A DNA stretch of 64,000 nt from Candidatus Leptovillus gracilis (GTDB lineage: Bacteria; Chloroflexota; Anaerolineae; Promineifilales; Promineifilaceae), in assembly GCA_016716065.1 (NCBI GenBank), contig JADJXA010000025.1, positions 62,001 through 126,000 on the forward strand. The letters run 5' to 3'. A program made the position numbers and the translations under genes. The notes under the pieces were generated by a model that did no database searches, was not told where the DNA came from, and was given only the letters and a program-made list of their open reading frames with translations. Of the stretch, positions 9,601-18,214 are shown piece after piece (the first letter of the stretch is position 1; every line of letters starts with the position of its first letter).

Positions 9601-11607
9601 GGTAGGGTCGCCCCACCAGAGAATCGCCAGAGATTACTGAAACATTCAAAAGAACTAGACCTAATAGCCCAAATAGCAGGTCGCCCCACCAGAGAATCGC
9701 CAGAGATTACTGAAACTTTATCGTTATCTTTTTGGTCGGTATGTTGTCTCCGTCGCCCCACCAGAGAATCGCCAGAGATTACTGAAACTTCTGTTGATAT
9801 TGAGTCTGACTACTCTGAAATAGTGTCGCCCCACCAGAGAATCGCCAGAGATTACTGAAACATAAGGTTGCCCTGGGTCTGGCCGATGGAAGCGCAGTCG
9901 CCCCACCAGAGAATCGCCAGAGATTACTGAAACGATATATACGTCGGGAGTTTACTTCTGGCCTGACAGGTCGCCCCACCAGAGAATCGCCAGAGATTAC
10001 TGAAACCACAAGCGGGGCGCAAGGCTCCTCAACTCCTGGCTGTCGCCCCACCAGAGAATCGCCAGAGATTACTGAAACGCACAACTTCCCGGCGCGTCTT
10101 TTGGGGTGGGGCGGTCGCCCCACCAGAGAATCGCCAGAGATTACTGAAACGTTACGACCCGGTGACGCGCATTTGTGAAATCAGCGTCGCCCCACCAGAG
10201 AATCGCCAGAGATTACTGAAACTTGAGGACTACGAACGGGCAACCGGCTGGACCATGGTCGCCCCACCAGAGAATCGCCAGAGATTACTGAAACACTGCA
10301 TGACGTACAGGGTGATTGCACCGACTAAAGTCGCCCCACCAGAGAATCGCCAGAGATTACTGAAACCTACGGGGCATCATACAGTCTGCGTTACTATGTG
10401 CCGTCGCCCCACCAGAGAATCGCCAGAGATTACTGAAACCTACGGGGCATCATACAGTCTGCGTTACTATGTGCCGTCGCCCCACCAGAGAATCGCCAGA
10501 GATTACTGAAACATTACAATGGCGGCAAGTACATCGGGAACGTGCCATCGGTCGCCCCACCAGAGAATCGCCAGAGATTACTGAAACTCACAAGTAAATT
10601 TTACCGTTCGTGATTTTTCCGATGTCGCCCCACCAGAGAATCGCCAGAGATTACTGAAACATAAAAGCCGACCCAAAGCACATCTTTGTACCCTCGGTCG
10701 CCCCACCAGAGAATCGCCAGAGATTACTGAAACATCAATGTTTCCCGACACATCCTCAGGGGCGGTTGCGGTCGCCCCACCAGAGAATCGCCAGAGATTA
10801 CTGAAACGTGTCTATTGCTTTTGCGCCGTCAATCGTAGTAGCTGGTCGCCCCACCAGAGAATCGCCAGAGATTACTGAAACATTGAGATGCTGGAACTCC
10901 AGGTAAGTACAGGGAACGTCGCCCCACCAGAGAATCGCCAGAGATTACTGAAACTCTGCTCATCGAAGGCGTGGCCGCGCTCGACCACCGTCGCCCCACC
11001 AGAGAATCGCCAGAGATTACTGAAACACCAAACAATCCGATGGCAACGCGCTACCATCGGCGTCGCCCCACCAGAGAATCGCCAGAGATTACTGAAACAC
11101 TGGGTGGGCGGGAAACGCGCGGGAACGATACCATCGTCGCCCCACCAGAGAATCGCCAGAGATTACTGAAACACTTGACTGCTATTTGACAATCTTCTGG
11201 CAGATCGCGTCGCCCCACCAGAGAATCGCCAGAGATTACTGAAACACTCCGTCCATCTTCCTATTAGATAGATTGAATAAGTCGCCCCACCAGAGAATCG
11301 CCAGAGATTACTGAAACTCTGGCTGCTCCATGTCGCCGGGGATTGTGCGCGGGGTCGCCCCACCAGAGAATCGCCAGAGATTACTGAAACAACGTGGATA
11401 ACAGGTGATTATCTTGGGTTTGAACGTCGCCCCACCAGAGAATCGCCAGAGATTACTGAAACGTGACCGGATCGTACTCTTGGCACGGCTCAAAGTCGTC
11501 GCCCCACCAGAGAATCACCAGAGATTACTGAAACCTTGGAACTGCTGTTTTTGTATCACCCTTGGCCATTGCCGCCCCATCAGAGAATCGCCAGAGATTA
11601 TTGAAAC
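6634..11607 (+). CRISPR. CRISPR array, 69 repeats of 37 nt, one locus
   Basis: The repeat is 37 nt (first copy 6634-6670), beginning GTCGCCCCACCAGAG and ending GAGATTACTGAAAC. I count 67 identical copies (6634 to 11462), one with a single change (11498-11534) and one with three changes (11571-11607). A 13-base stub of a further repeat lies at 11644-11656. Spacers are 34-38 nt, so the period is 71-75 bp. The TGAAAC 3' end fits a Cas6-made 5' handle, which with the decay pattern gives transcription on the plus strand. Spacer relations (one identical pair in tandem, one same-protospacer pair, one synonymous pair) are listed under findings. No cas1, cas2 or cas4 is visible in the window. Confidence 0.98.
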
Positions 11608-11643
11608 CCCTGCTGTAGACCAGCTAAAAAGCGTGGCTGTGCT

Positions 11644-12045
11644 GTCGCCCCATCAGCCAGACATCTTCAACAGTGACCTGGGCGCGCAGTTTACAGCCCA
11701 TGCCTTTACCAGTGAACTGGCGGCGGCAGGAATCCGCATCAGCATGGATGGCCGTGGCCGCTACCTGGACAACATCTTCGTCGAGCGCCTTTGGCGCAGC
11801 GTCCAGCACGAAGACGTTTATTTGAAGGAGTACGCCACCGTCCCGGCTTCAACCGCCGGGCTGGACGATTACTTCCGCCTGTACAACGATGAACGGCCGC
11901 ATCAAAGCCTGCAAGACCTGACACCGGCCGTTGTCTACAGAAGGGGCTGCCGGCCGTTGGTTGACCCGTCTCGTAGCACCATCATTAATGTCAAAAGTAT
12001 CCACCTTATTTTTGCTGATTTGTGGTCTTGACAATAGGGGTCACT
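11644..12045 (+). pseudogene. IS3-family transposase (OrfB) C-terminal fragment
   Basis: From about 11657 the plus strand encodes the end of an IS3 OrfB integrase core: SDLGAQF, GIRISMDGRGR, DNIFVERLWRS and the YNDERPHQSL end motif, with the catalytic glutamate in FVERLW. It is fused directly to a 13-base CRISPR repeat stub, so the element truncated the old end of the array. The open frame running into it from the array is fortuitous. The stop is at 12029-12031 and the likely IS end (TTGACAATAGGGGTCACT) at about 12045. There is no OrfA, so it is inactive. Confidence 0.85.
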
Positions 12046-12204
12046 ATATCGGGTTCATGGTTGGAATTGCGCTTCACCTCAACAAAGTAAGAGCGCAGAT
12101 CAGCCGGGGTGAGGGCGCTGCCGCCCAAAAGATAAAGTGGGGGGATAACGGTCGCCCAGGCGGCGCAAAAATGCTTCGATCTCGTCGGTTGCTAGGCTGC
12201 CCAT
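12046..12204 (-). pseudogene. Nucleotidyltransferase-like antitoxin remnant
   Basis: Starting at ATG 12204 the minus strand reads ATDEIEAFLRRLGDRYP. After a one-base frame change it continues LYLLGGSAL, the GGS signature of MNT/AbiEii-type nucleotidyltransferases, and then jumps to unrelated residues (VEVKRNSNHEP) before the IS3 end. It is therefore frameshifted, internally deleted and truncated. Its ATG overlaps the end of the 176-residue gene upstream (12192-12722), so the two were a coupled pair. The family call is by motif only. Confidence 0.5.
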
Positions 12205-12722
12205 GCGGCCTCCTTGGCCAATCTTGTCAGCAAGCGATCAGCAGCGTAGTGATAAGAATCCAACCAATTGGCTTTGACGCCGCTTGATTCACGATGATGG
12301 GCGCTCAACTGCTGTAGCTGCACCTGGGGAACGCCCGTACCATCCAGGCCAAACGAAGCAGCAAACAAATCAGGTAATGGCCGTTGGTTGGGCAGGTGTT
12401 GGCGCAGTTGATCGCCATGAATCTGCTGCAAGAGAACGGCCGCTGTGTAGAACAGTTTCAGACTTATCTGCTGCACCTCAGTGAGTTGGCGCAGCGCGGC
12501 GGGAACGGCCGTTGCCGTTTCCGGCTGGTAAAGAAACAGAGCGATGAGCACCGGATGCAGGCGTGCCGCCTCATTCTGCACCAGCCCCGCCAGCAAAACG
12601 TCGGTCGGCAAACGCCCTATGGCAACATTGCTTTGGCTACCGACAACGATATGCAGATTGCGCACTGCCAGTTCAGCGAGCAGTTCTCTTTCCGAAGCAA
12701 CCTGTTCAGCTTGCTGGATCAT
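12192..12722 (-). CDS. Hypothetical 176-residue protein downstream of brxL
   Basis: I do not recognise this protein. It is soluble, helix-rich and leucine/alanine-rich with no cysteine cluster or membrane segment. It lies 111 bp after brxL on the same strand and overlaps the start of a nucleotidyltransferase-like remnant, an arrangement seen for two-gene toxin-antitoxin modules. A minus-strand TATAAT (12802-12807) about 80 bp upstream gives it its own candidate promoter. It contains ACGGCCGT octamers, so it looks native rather than newly arrived. Confidence 0.6.
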   Translation of the reverse strand: MIQQAEQVASERELLAELAVRNLHIVVGSQSNVAIGRLPTDVLLAGLVQNEAARLHPVLIALFLYQPETATAVPAALRQLTEVQQISLKLFYTAAVLLQQIHGDQLRQHLPNQRPLPDLFAASFGLDGTGVPQVQLQQLSAHHRESSGVKANWLDSYHYAADRLLTRLAKEAAWAA

Positions 12723-12833
12723 TCATTCACATATCGTAACGACCAACCATAGAGAGGTTTAGTCATTACCATCACACTCTTAATAGCGCCTATTTGCTTC
12801 CATTATACGGGAAAAGGGGAGGGGAAACGGCCG

Positions 12834-14864
12834 TTACCCACCCCCAAGCCGCAAAAACGTCGCCTCAAAAGCTTTGCACGCCCGCTGCTGTTGCAGCCGG
12901 TTGGTAAAATCAAAGGTCTCATTCATTTCATAATACTGAAATATTTCCAGACCCCGATCTAGCGAAATCTTCCAACCATGATCAGTGATGATATGCCGGG
13001 CGTGGAGCTTGCCGATGGGGTCAAAGACCATCGTGAAGCGAATTCCCACCGTGTCGCAGGCTTGCTTAATCCGCTGGAAAGAGTCAATCTGGTTGTCGCT
13101 GAACTCATCTTGAATCGTTACCAGATGGACTTCCACTTCCTCCCCTTCCGCCTTGTGTCGCACAACCGTCTCCAGAAACTCCATGAAGTTGCGAATCTGG
13201 TGGCGTTTACGCAGATAGGGATCCGTTACCTCAATTCGTTTCGCCCCTTTCAGGTAAGGGCCGAACAGGTTGTCGTAGCTGACACCGCGTTGATTTTCCT
13301 TGAAAACCAGATGCTTCTCTTTTAGCACACTGGTCTCATCAGATGCGCCCGCAGCCTCATCAGTTTGCTCAGCGTCAGGGGCTGCTACCCCGGCCTGCCG
13401 GTGGTAATACTGCGGATACAACTCTTCTTCCAGAGTCGGCACCGTGACCGTTTGCCCGCTGCCCGTGCGGTAGCCAAACTGCACGGCCGTATAGGTATTA
13501 TCAATCCGCAGCAGTTGATCCTTCACCCGTTTGCGCCCTTCAATAGCAAAGCGCAGCATCATCTCGATTTCTTCCGGGCTGGCTTCCCCATGTGGAAACA
13601 AGATTTTCATCAGGCCGGAGAATGTTTTTTGCACGGCCGTTCTGTCCCGCGTCGAAATCTCTTCCAACAACTCAAAATGGGCGGTGTAGTGATGGGAATA
13701 ATCGTGGTTGCGCAAGTTGCGCAAAATTTCCGCCAGATAATCCACCACAAAGCCATAGCCGTCAGAAAACATCTCGCCGCGAATGATGTCCACTTCCCAG
13801 CCGGGGATATAGAAATGGAGCCGGTCCAGAAAAGCGGAATCGTAATACTGTCGGGGCAGTTCATCGAACAGGTCAGAATGGTGCAGCATGTAGGGCAGGG
13901 TGTGCTGCGTATTGCCCACAAAGACCATCGAAGCCTCCGCGCCGAGCGTTTCAATGCCCCGCGAGAAGGATTTGTTAGCCATATAATTTTTGAGAATGTC
14001 TACCAGGGCGCTGTTGGCCCGCTTCGCTTTCCCGGCGAACTCATCGAAGGCGACCGTGTCCCAGTAACCTACCAGCCCAATTCGGCCGCTGGCGTTGTTG
14101 ACAAACAGCTTGGCGACCGTCACTTCACCGCCGGAAATGAGGATACCGTGCGGCGAAAACTCGGAGTAGATGTGCGATTTGCCTGTCCCTTTAGGGCCTA
14201 ATTCGATCAGGTTGTAGTTGCGTTCGCAGTAGGGGATCAGCCGCACAAGCTGCATCAACTTGCTGCGCTGGCCGAAATGCTCTGGATTAAAGCCCACGCT
14301 TTGCAGCAGCAGGTCTATCCACTCTTCGGTGGTGAACTGGCGGCGGGCGGAGAGGTAGGTGTCATAGTCAAAGTGGGATAGCTGGATCGGCTTAATCGTC
14401 TCCATAACGAAGGGGCTGACGTTTTTATCCTCGGAATACATATATTCCAGGTCGGCAATACACCAGACGCCGCTGACCAGCAGTTTGGGATGTCGCTTCA
14501 CGACATCGGGATCAACCAACAACTGCTTGATGCCTAAATTGGTGAAGCTGGCTTCGTACACGTCTTTTTTGTCGTTCAGGTCTACGCTGATTTTGTCAAT
14601 GACCTTGTGCCGCCCCTTTTCGCGGATGGTGGAGCGCACCAGCCCGGCCTCGTTGCGATGGACATAATGCTTGCGCAATATCTCCTTCACCGTCTCCACG
14701 CCGGATTGGATGCTGGCCTCGTCATCGGTGGCGCAATACTGCCCCAGGAGGTATTCCAGCACATAGGAAGGCACAATGGCGTTGCCTTTGACCAGTTTGA
14801 CCAGGTCTTTACGTACGACCAGGCCGGGGAAATGTTGATTGATTTTTCGGTCGAGTTCGGTCAT
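12834..14864 (-). CDS. brxL: BREX protein BrxL (Lon-like AAA+ protein)
   Basis: A 676-residue protein matching the BrxL family in length and layout. The N-terminal part begins ELDRKINQHFPGLVVRKDL; a Walker A GPKGTGKS lies at about residues 223-230 and a Walker B-like VAFDEFAG about 45 residues later. A C-terminal region follows an acidic linker (about 505-525) and includes HLVTIQDEF and the HARHIITDHGWKISLDRG segment. BrxL is a DNA-binding AAA+ oligomer needed for phage defence in type 1 BREX. The gene starts 11 bp after the pglZ stop and is probably co-transcribed with it. Confidence 0.92.
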   Translation of the reverse strand: MTELDRKINQHFPGLVVRKDLVKLVKGNAIVPSYVLEYLLGQYCATDDEASIQSGVETVKEILRKHYVHRNEAGLVRSTIREKGRHKVIDKISVDLNDKKDVYEASFTNLGIKQLLVDPDVVKRHPKLLVSGVWCIADLEYMYSEDKNVSPFVMETIKPIQLSHFDYDTYLSARRQFTTEEWIDLLLQSVGFNPEHFGQRSKLMQLVRLIPYCERNYNLIELGPKGTGKSHIYSEFSPHGILISGGEVTVAKLFVNNASGRIGLVGYWDTVAFDEFAGKAKRANSALVDILKNYMANKSFSRGIETLGAEASMVFVGNTQHTLPYMLHHSDLFDELPRQYYDSAFLDRLHFYIPGWEVDIIRGEMFSDGYGFVVDYLAEILRNLRNHDYSHHYTAHFELLEEISTRDRTAVQKTFSGLMKILFPHGEASPEEIEMMLRFAIEGRKRVKDQLLRIDNTYTAVQFGYRTGSGQTVTVPTLEEELYPQYYHRQAGVAAPDAEQTDEAAGASDETSVLKEKHLVFKENQRGVSYDNLFGPYLKGAKRIEVTDPYLRKRHQIRNFMEFLETVVRHKAEGEEVEVHLVTIQDEFSDNQIDSFQRIKQACDTVGIRFTMVFDPIGKLHARHIITDHGWKISLDRGLEIFQYYEMNETFDFTNRLQQQRACKAFEATFLRLGGG

Positions 14865-14875
14865 GGGTTGTTGGT

Positions 14876-17368
14876 CTAATCAAAATCACTGGTGATAGAG
14901 CGGCGCAGGGTGTAGCGTAGGGCCTGATATTCCCGGTAGTGGGAAGTATCGGTGACGCGCTCTTCGAGGCGAAGAATGACTTCTTGCCCCTCGGCCTCTT
15001 TCGCCTCCTGGGTCAGGATAAATTGTACCGGCAGTTCGCGTTCGCGCTCGTTGACGGAGCGGAAATCAAAAACCAGGGTGGGTTGATTGGAGATAAGCTG
15101 CCCGGTCAGGGTGAAGATGCCAGCGCGCAAGATGCGCGGCTGCATTTTGTCCGTTACTGGCTCTGTCTGGTAAAAGCGCACGGTAAGCTGGTTGGTGGTG
15201 ATGGTGGCGCTGCTGCCGCGCAGGATGTCTACGGGAACCATTGTCACGTCGCTTTGCCGTTTTTTGTTGATCTGGATGATGGGGATGATGATCTCCTGCA
15301 ATGATGCACCGCCATGCACGTAGCGGCTGCCGGCCCCCTTCACCCGCAGGCGGTTGATGGACTTAGGCAGCAATATCTCCATCTCGCCTGTCAGCCCGGC
15401 TTGATCCGCCGTCAGCTTCTTAAAGCTGTTATCGGCAGCCAACCCATGCCCCAGAACAAAGCGGCGGTTGTGGTTGAGAATTTCTTGGCCGCTGGCCTTT
15501 TGCCCGGCGAAGTCGCTCTCATCCAGCGCCCGGTGCTGGTAGATGAAGCCATGATCGGCCGTGATCAGCATATTGCTGACGTTGGCATTGGCTAATTTTT
15601 TGATGATGCGGATCAACTCTGCCAACGTTTCGGCAACGGCGTCGCAGGTACGCTCCTCCGTCTCCCGTTTGTCGCCGGTGGCGTCTATGCGGTTGTGGTA
15701 GACATAGACGGCCTTGTGGTCGCGGAACAGAGCGCGGCTTTCTTCGCGGCTCATGTTGAGGAGGACATCGGCTTTCACGGCCGTTGCCCCCCCATCCTTT
15801 ACCGCCCCCTGCAAAATCTTCTTCCGGTTCTCCAGCCCGGCCGAGTTTTGCCCATCCACCAGGGCTGTCTGCCCATCCCCGGCAATCGCCAATGTCTCAT
15901 GGGGCAGCAAGGCGGCCATGCCCAACTGGGTGTAGCTGGGCAGCCCGGTCACGGCGCAGCTTAGCTCCGCTTCGTAGCGGTCTTCCTGGCGGATCAGGCG
16001 CACCAACGCCTCACCGGCCTCATAGCGCAGGGCGTCGGAGATGATGACAAAGAGCTTGTTGTCGCGGCGCAGGAACGGCGCCACCTGATCGGCAAAGAAA
16101 TCGGCCTGACGAGGGAGGGCAACGGCCGTCCAATCCGTCACCCCATCCACCATTGCCTGCCAGCGGTCATTCAACGGCAGCAAGAACTGGTTGCTGTAGC
16201 GGTTATCCACCTCATCCAGCAGCCGCGCCAGCAGCGTCGGCTGGCCTGACTGCCGCAGGTGGTAGATGAAGTCGCGGTAAAGCTGGTCCAGCAGAAACCA
16301 CGCCTTCTGGTACTGCGCCAACCCATCGGCAAAGGAGCGGATGGTTAAATCGGCGCGGTCTAGCGTGTGAAGAAATTGGGCGGCGGCGTCTATCGCCTCA
16401 TAGCTGTGTTCATAGCGCCCGTACCAATGGCGCTGGCGGCGCTGGCGCACAATCTGGGCGCAGGTCTGGCCGTCTATGGTGCGGTCGGCCACTTCACGGG
16501 CCAGGTCGCCGAGGATTTTCTGATCCACCAGTTCGTAGAGGTCGAGGGCGAGCAGTTGGCGATACGGCCGTTTCGCCAAATCCCGCTCCACCTGTAACAA
16601 GTCGGCATAGCTGGCCGACAGAGTGGCAAAGGCGGGCTGAAAGCGAGCGCTGTCTTGCCAGCGCTGCAAAAAGAGCATGGCGTCGTTGTTCAGCCGCGGC
16701 GTCTCGCCCACGCCCTGAGCATAAGCGGCCTTGAAGAGGTGGATGGCGAAATCGCGCAGACCGGGCGTTTCGGATTGGTAGCCATAGCTCCGCTCTGCTT
16801 GCTGCCATAGGAACGGCTCCAATTCGCAGCGTTGGATCAGGCGCAGTTTGTCGTCCCCTTCGTCGGCCAGTTCGGCCAGCAGGTTTTCCAGGATGGCATC
16901 CAGGCGTGGTTCGGCGGCGGCGCAAACGGCCGTTAACTTCAACAACACCTGCCGCGCCCCATCATCCGACCGCAGCAGCCCCTTCAACGCCATGCGCCGC
17001 TGGCTGGCGCGGAAAAACTCGACGTGGGGGGCAATGACATCGGTGAACTCGATTCCCAGCCCAATCTCCGCCAGCCACAGCGCCATCTGGTCGGCGCGAA
17101 ACTCGCCATGCGCCAGTTGCACATCCAGCAGCCAGTTGTCCAGGTGTTCGGGCGGCGGCCCGGCGTGGTAGAGCAGGAATTTTTGTTGCGGTTCCTGGCG
17201 CAGGATGCGGTGTTTGACGCCAAACTGGTTGTCGCCGAGGCTGATTTTCTCCACGTCGGGCAGCGTCAACGTCTCGTACTCTGCGCCCAATTCTGCCTTG
17301 GCGTCGTACCAGAAGATGATGCGGTGGCGGTCAAACAGGCGGGTCAGGGCTTGGCTGATTTCGTTCAT
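14876..17368 (-). CDS. pglZ: BREX phosphatase-fold protein PglZ
   Basis: This is an 830-residue alkaline-phosphatase-superfamily protein, BREX type 1 PglZ. Visible features are FVIISDALRYEAGEAL (metal-binding aspartate), the VYVYHNRIDATGD segment and ITADHGFIYQ (metal-binding Asp-His), all in the central PglZ domain (about residues 440-650). I chose ATG 17368 (MNEISQALTRLF); the open frame extends to 17434 but that would run into the divergent gene at 17417. It is separated from pglX by two small genes and a divergent one, so pglZ-brxL probably need their own promoter in the 48-bp gap. Confidence 0.93.
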   Translation of the reverse strand: MNEISQALTRLFDRHRIIFWYDAKAELGAEYETLTLPDVEKISLGDNQFGVKHRILRQEPQQKFLLYHAGPPPEHLDNWLLDVQLAHGEFRADQMALWLAEIGLGIEFTDVIAPHVEFFRASQRRMALKGLLRSDDGARQVLLKLTAVCAAAEPRLDAILENLLAELADEGDDKLRLIQRCELEPFLWQQAERSYGYQSETPGLRDFAIHLFKAAYAQGVGETPRLNNDAMLFLQRWQDSARFQPAFATLSASYADLLQVERDLAKRPYRQLLALDLYELVDQKILGDLAREVADRTIDGQTCAQIVRQRRQRHWYGRYEHSYEAIDAAAQFLHTLDRADLTIRSFADGLAQYQKAWFLLDQLYRDFIYHLRQSGQPTLLARLLDEVDNRYSNQFLLPLNDRWQAMVDGVTDWTAVALPRQADFFADQVAPFLRRDNKLFVIISDALRYEAGEALVRLIRQEDRYEAELSCAVTGLPSYTQLGMAALLPHETLAIAGDGQTALVDGQNSAGLENRKKILQGAVKDGGATAVKADVLLNMSREESRALFRDHKAVYVYHNRIDATGDKRETEERTCDAVAETLAELIRIIKKLANANVSNMLITADHGFIYQHRALDESDFAGQKASGQEILNHNRRFVLGHGLAADNSFKKLTADQAGLTGEMEILLPKSINRLRVKGAGSRYVHGGASLQEIIIPIIQINKKRQSDVTMVPVDILRGSSATITTNQLTVRFYQTEPVTDKMQPRILRAGIFTLTGQLISNQPTLVFDFRSVNERERELPVQFILTQEAKEAEGQEVILRLEERVTDTSHYREYQALRYTLRRSITSDFD

Positions 17369-17416
17369 AGCTTTTCTTGATTCTAATCCTACCATTATCC
17401 GTGTTAAAATGGCTCC

Positions 17417-17677
17417 ATGACAACGACTGTGCAACTTACGCTAGAACTGCCCCAGGACATCTTTTCTGCTCTGCGCCAGGAACCGGAGACGTTTTTGCGC
17501 GAAATGCGTCTGGCTGCCGCTGTCAAGTGGTATGAAACCGAGCAAATCTCGCAATCCAAAGCGGCTGAAGTCGCTGGCATCTCGCGGGCGGAATTTTTGG
17601 CGGCGTTGGCCCGGTTTGGCGTTTCCCCCTTTCAAATCACCGCCGATGAGTTAATCTCCGAAGTCAATAATGTCTGA
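17417..17677 (+). CDS. UPF0175-family small protein
   Basis: An 86-residue protein with the UPF0175 layout: an N-terminal strand (VQLTLELPQDIF), the helix LREMRLAAAVKWYE and a helix-turn-helix-like SQSKAAEVAGISRAEFL. Members are usually encoded next to a DUF3368 PIN-like partner and are treated as antitoxins. It is the only plus-strand gene inside the BREX locus. TAAAAT at 17404 leaves almost no leader. The ATG of a partner remnant overlaps its stop. Confidence 0.85.
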   Translation: MTTTVQLTLELPQDIFSALRQEPETFLREMRLAAAVKWYETEQISQSKAAEVAGISRAEFLAALARFGVSPFQITADELISEVNNV

Positions 17678-17758
17678 GCGATGGGTTGTTAAATGCGTCG
17701 CCGCTTATTATCCTATCGGGAATTTAGGCACAGGGGAAACGACCATTTCCCTCCGCTA
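17668..17758 (+). pseudogene. DUF3368 (PIN-like) toxin remnant
   Basis: ATG 17668 overlaps the UPF0175 stop codon (ATGTCTGA) and begins MSERWVV, as DUF3368 partners often do. The frame then closes after 29 codons with no PIN core. This would leave the UPF0175 protein without its toxin. The call rests on seven residues and gene order. Confidence 0.35.
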
Positions 17759-17814
17759 ATTTCGTGTGTTTCAAGAGATGCGCCAGCAGCGTCACCTCTC
17801 TAAACTTCTGGTTC

Positions 17815-18087
17815 TTAACCTGCATATGAAGCGATTTGCGTCGGGCGTGGGTTGAGGGGTTGTCGTATCGTTGGCCGGTCAGTCGCGGCGGGGCGGCGCA
17901 ATTGTGATTCCGGCGCTGTAATAACAGCCACCGTGTCGCCAGACATATTGAAAAACTCGACACTGTAACCAGTTTCCAGGCCCGGCACATCATGTCGCTC
18001 AACGACTACTCCAACATCACCAGCCAAAACCCCTTCTTCTGGTAGGTCTACCAACAGGATAACGTCTTCAAACAGAGGGAAATCCAT
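17815..18087 (-). CDS. DUF4926-family small protein
   Basis: A 90-residue protein. The first 65 residues fit DUF4926: FEDVILLVDLPEEGVLAGDVG followed by VVVERHD and VEFFNMSGDTVAV. This is a small beta-rich fold often found beside DUF6883 or toxin-like genes. The tail (from about residue 68) is arginine/proline-rich and looks like read-through into degraded sequence. AAGGAGATTC precedes ATG 18087. It lies between pglX and pglZ in the same direction, so it may ride on the BREX transcript. Confidence 0.7.
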   Translation of the reverse strand: MDFPLFEDVILLVDLPEEGVLAGDVGVVVERHDVPGLETGYSVEFFNMSGDTVAVITAPESQLRRPAATDRPTIRQPLNPRPTQIASYAG

Positions 18088-18214
18088 TTTGAATCTCCTT
18101 CAAACGGCCGTTAATTCGGAATTTTCATAACCTTCGCCGCCCATTATAGCAGTAAAGCAGTTGTTAGTTGTTGGTTGCTCCTCCCACTCACAACTAACAA
18201 CTGCCAACGAACAA

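Noticed and set aside
6840..12031. Many open frames on both strands across 6840-11500 encoding RPTRESPEITET- or FSNLWRFSGGAT-type repeats
   Set aside because: They are the translated CRISPR repeat in different frames; the repeat has no stop codons in several frames, so the array looks coding but is not.
13365..14201. 278-residue plus-strand ORF
   Set aside because: It is a shadow of brxL, whose P-loop and family length are clear on the other strand.
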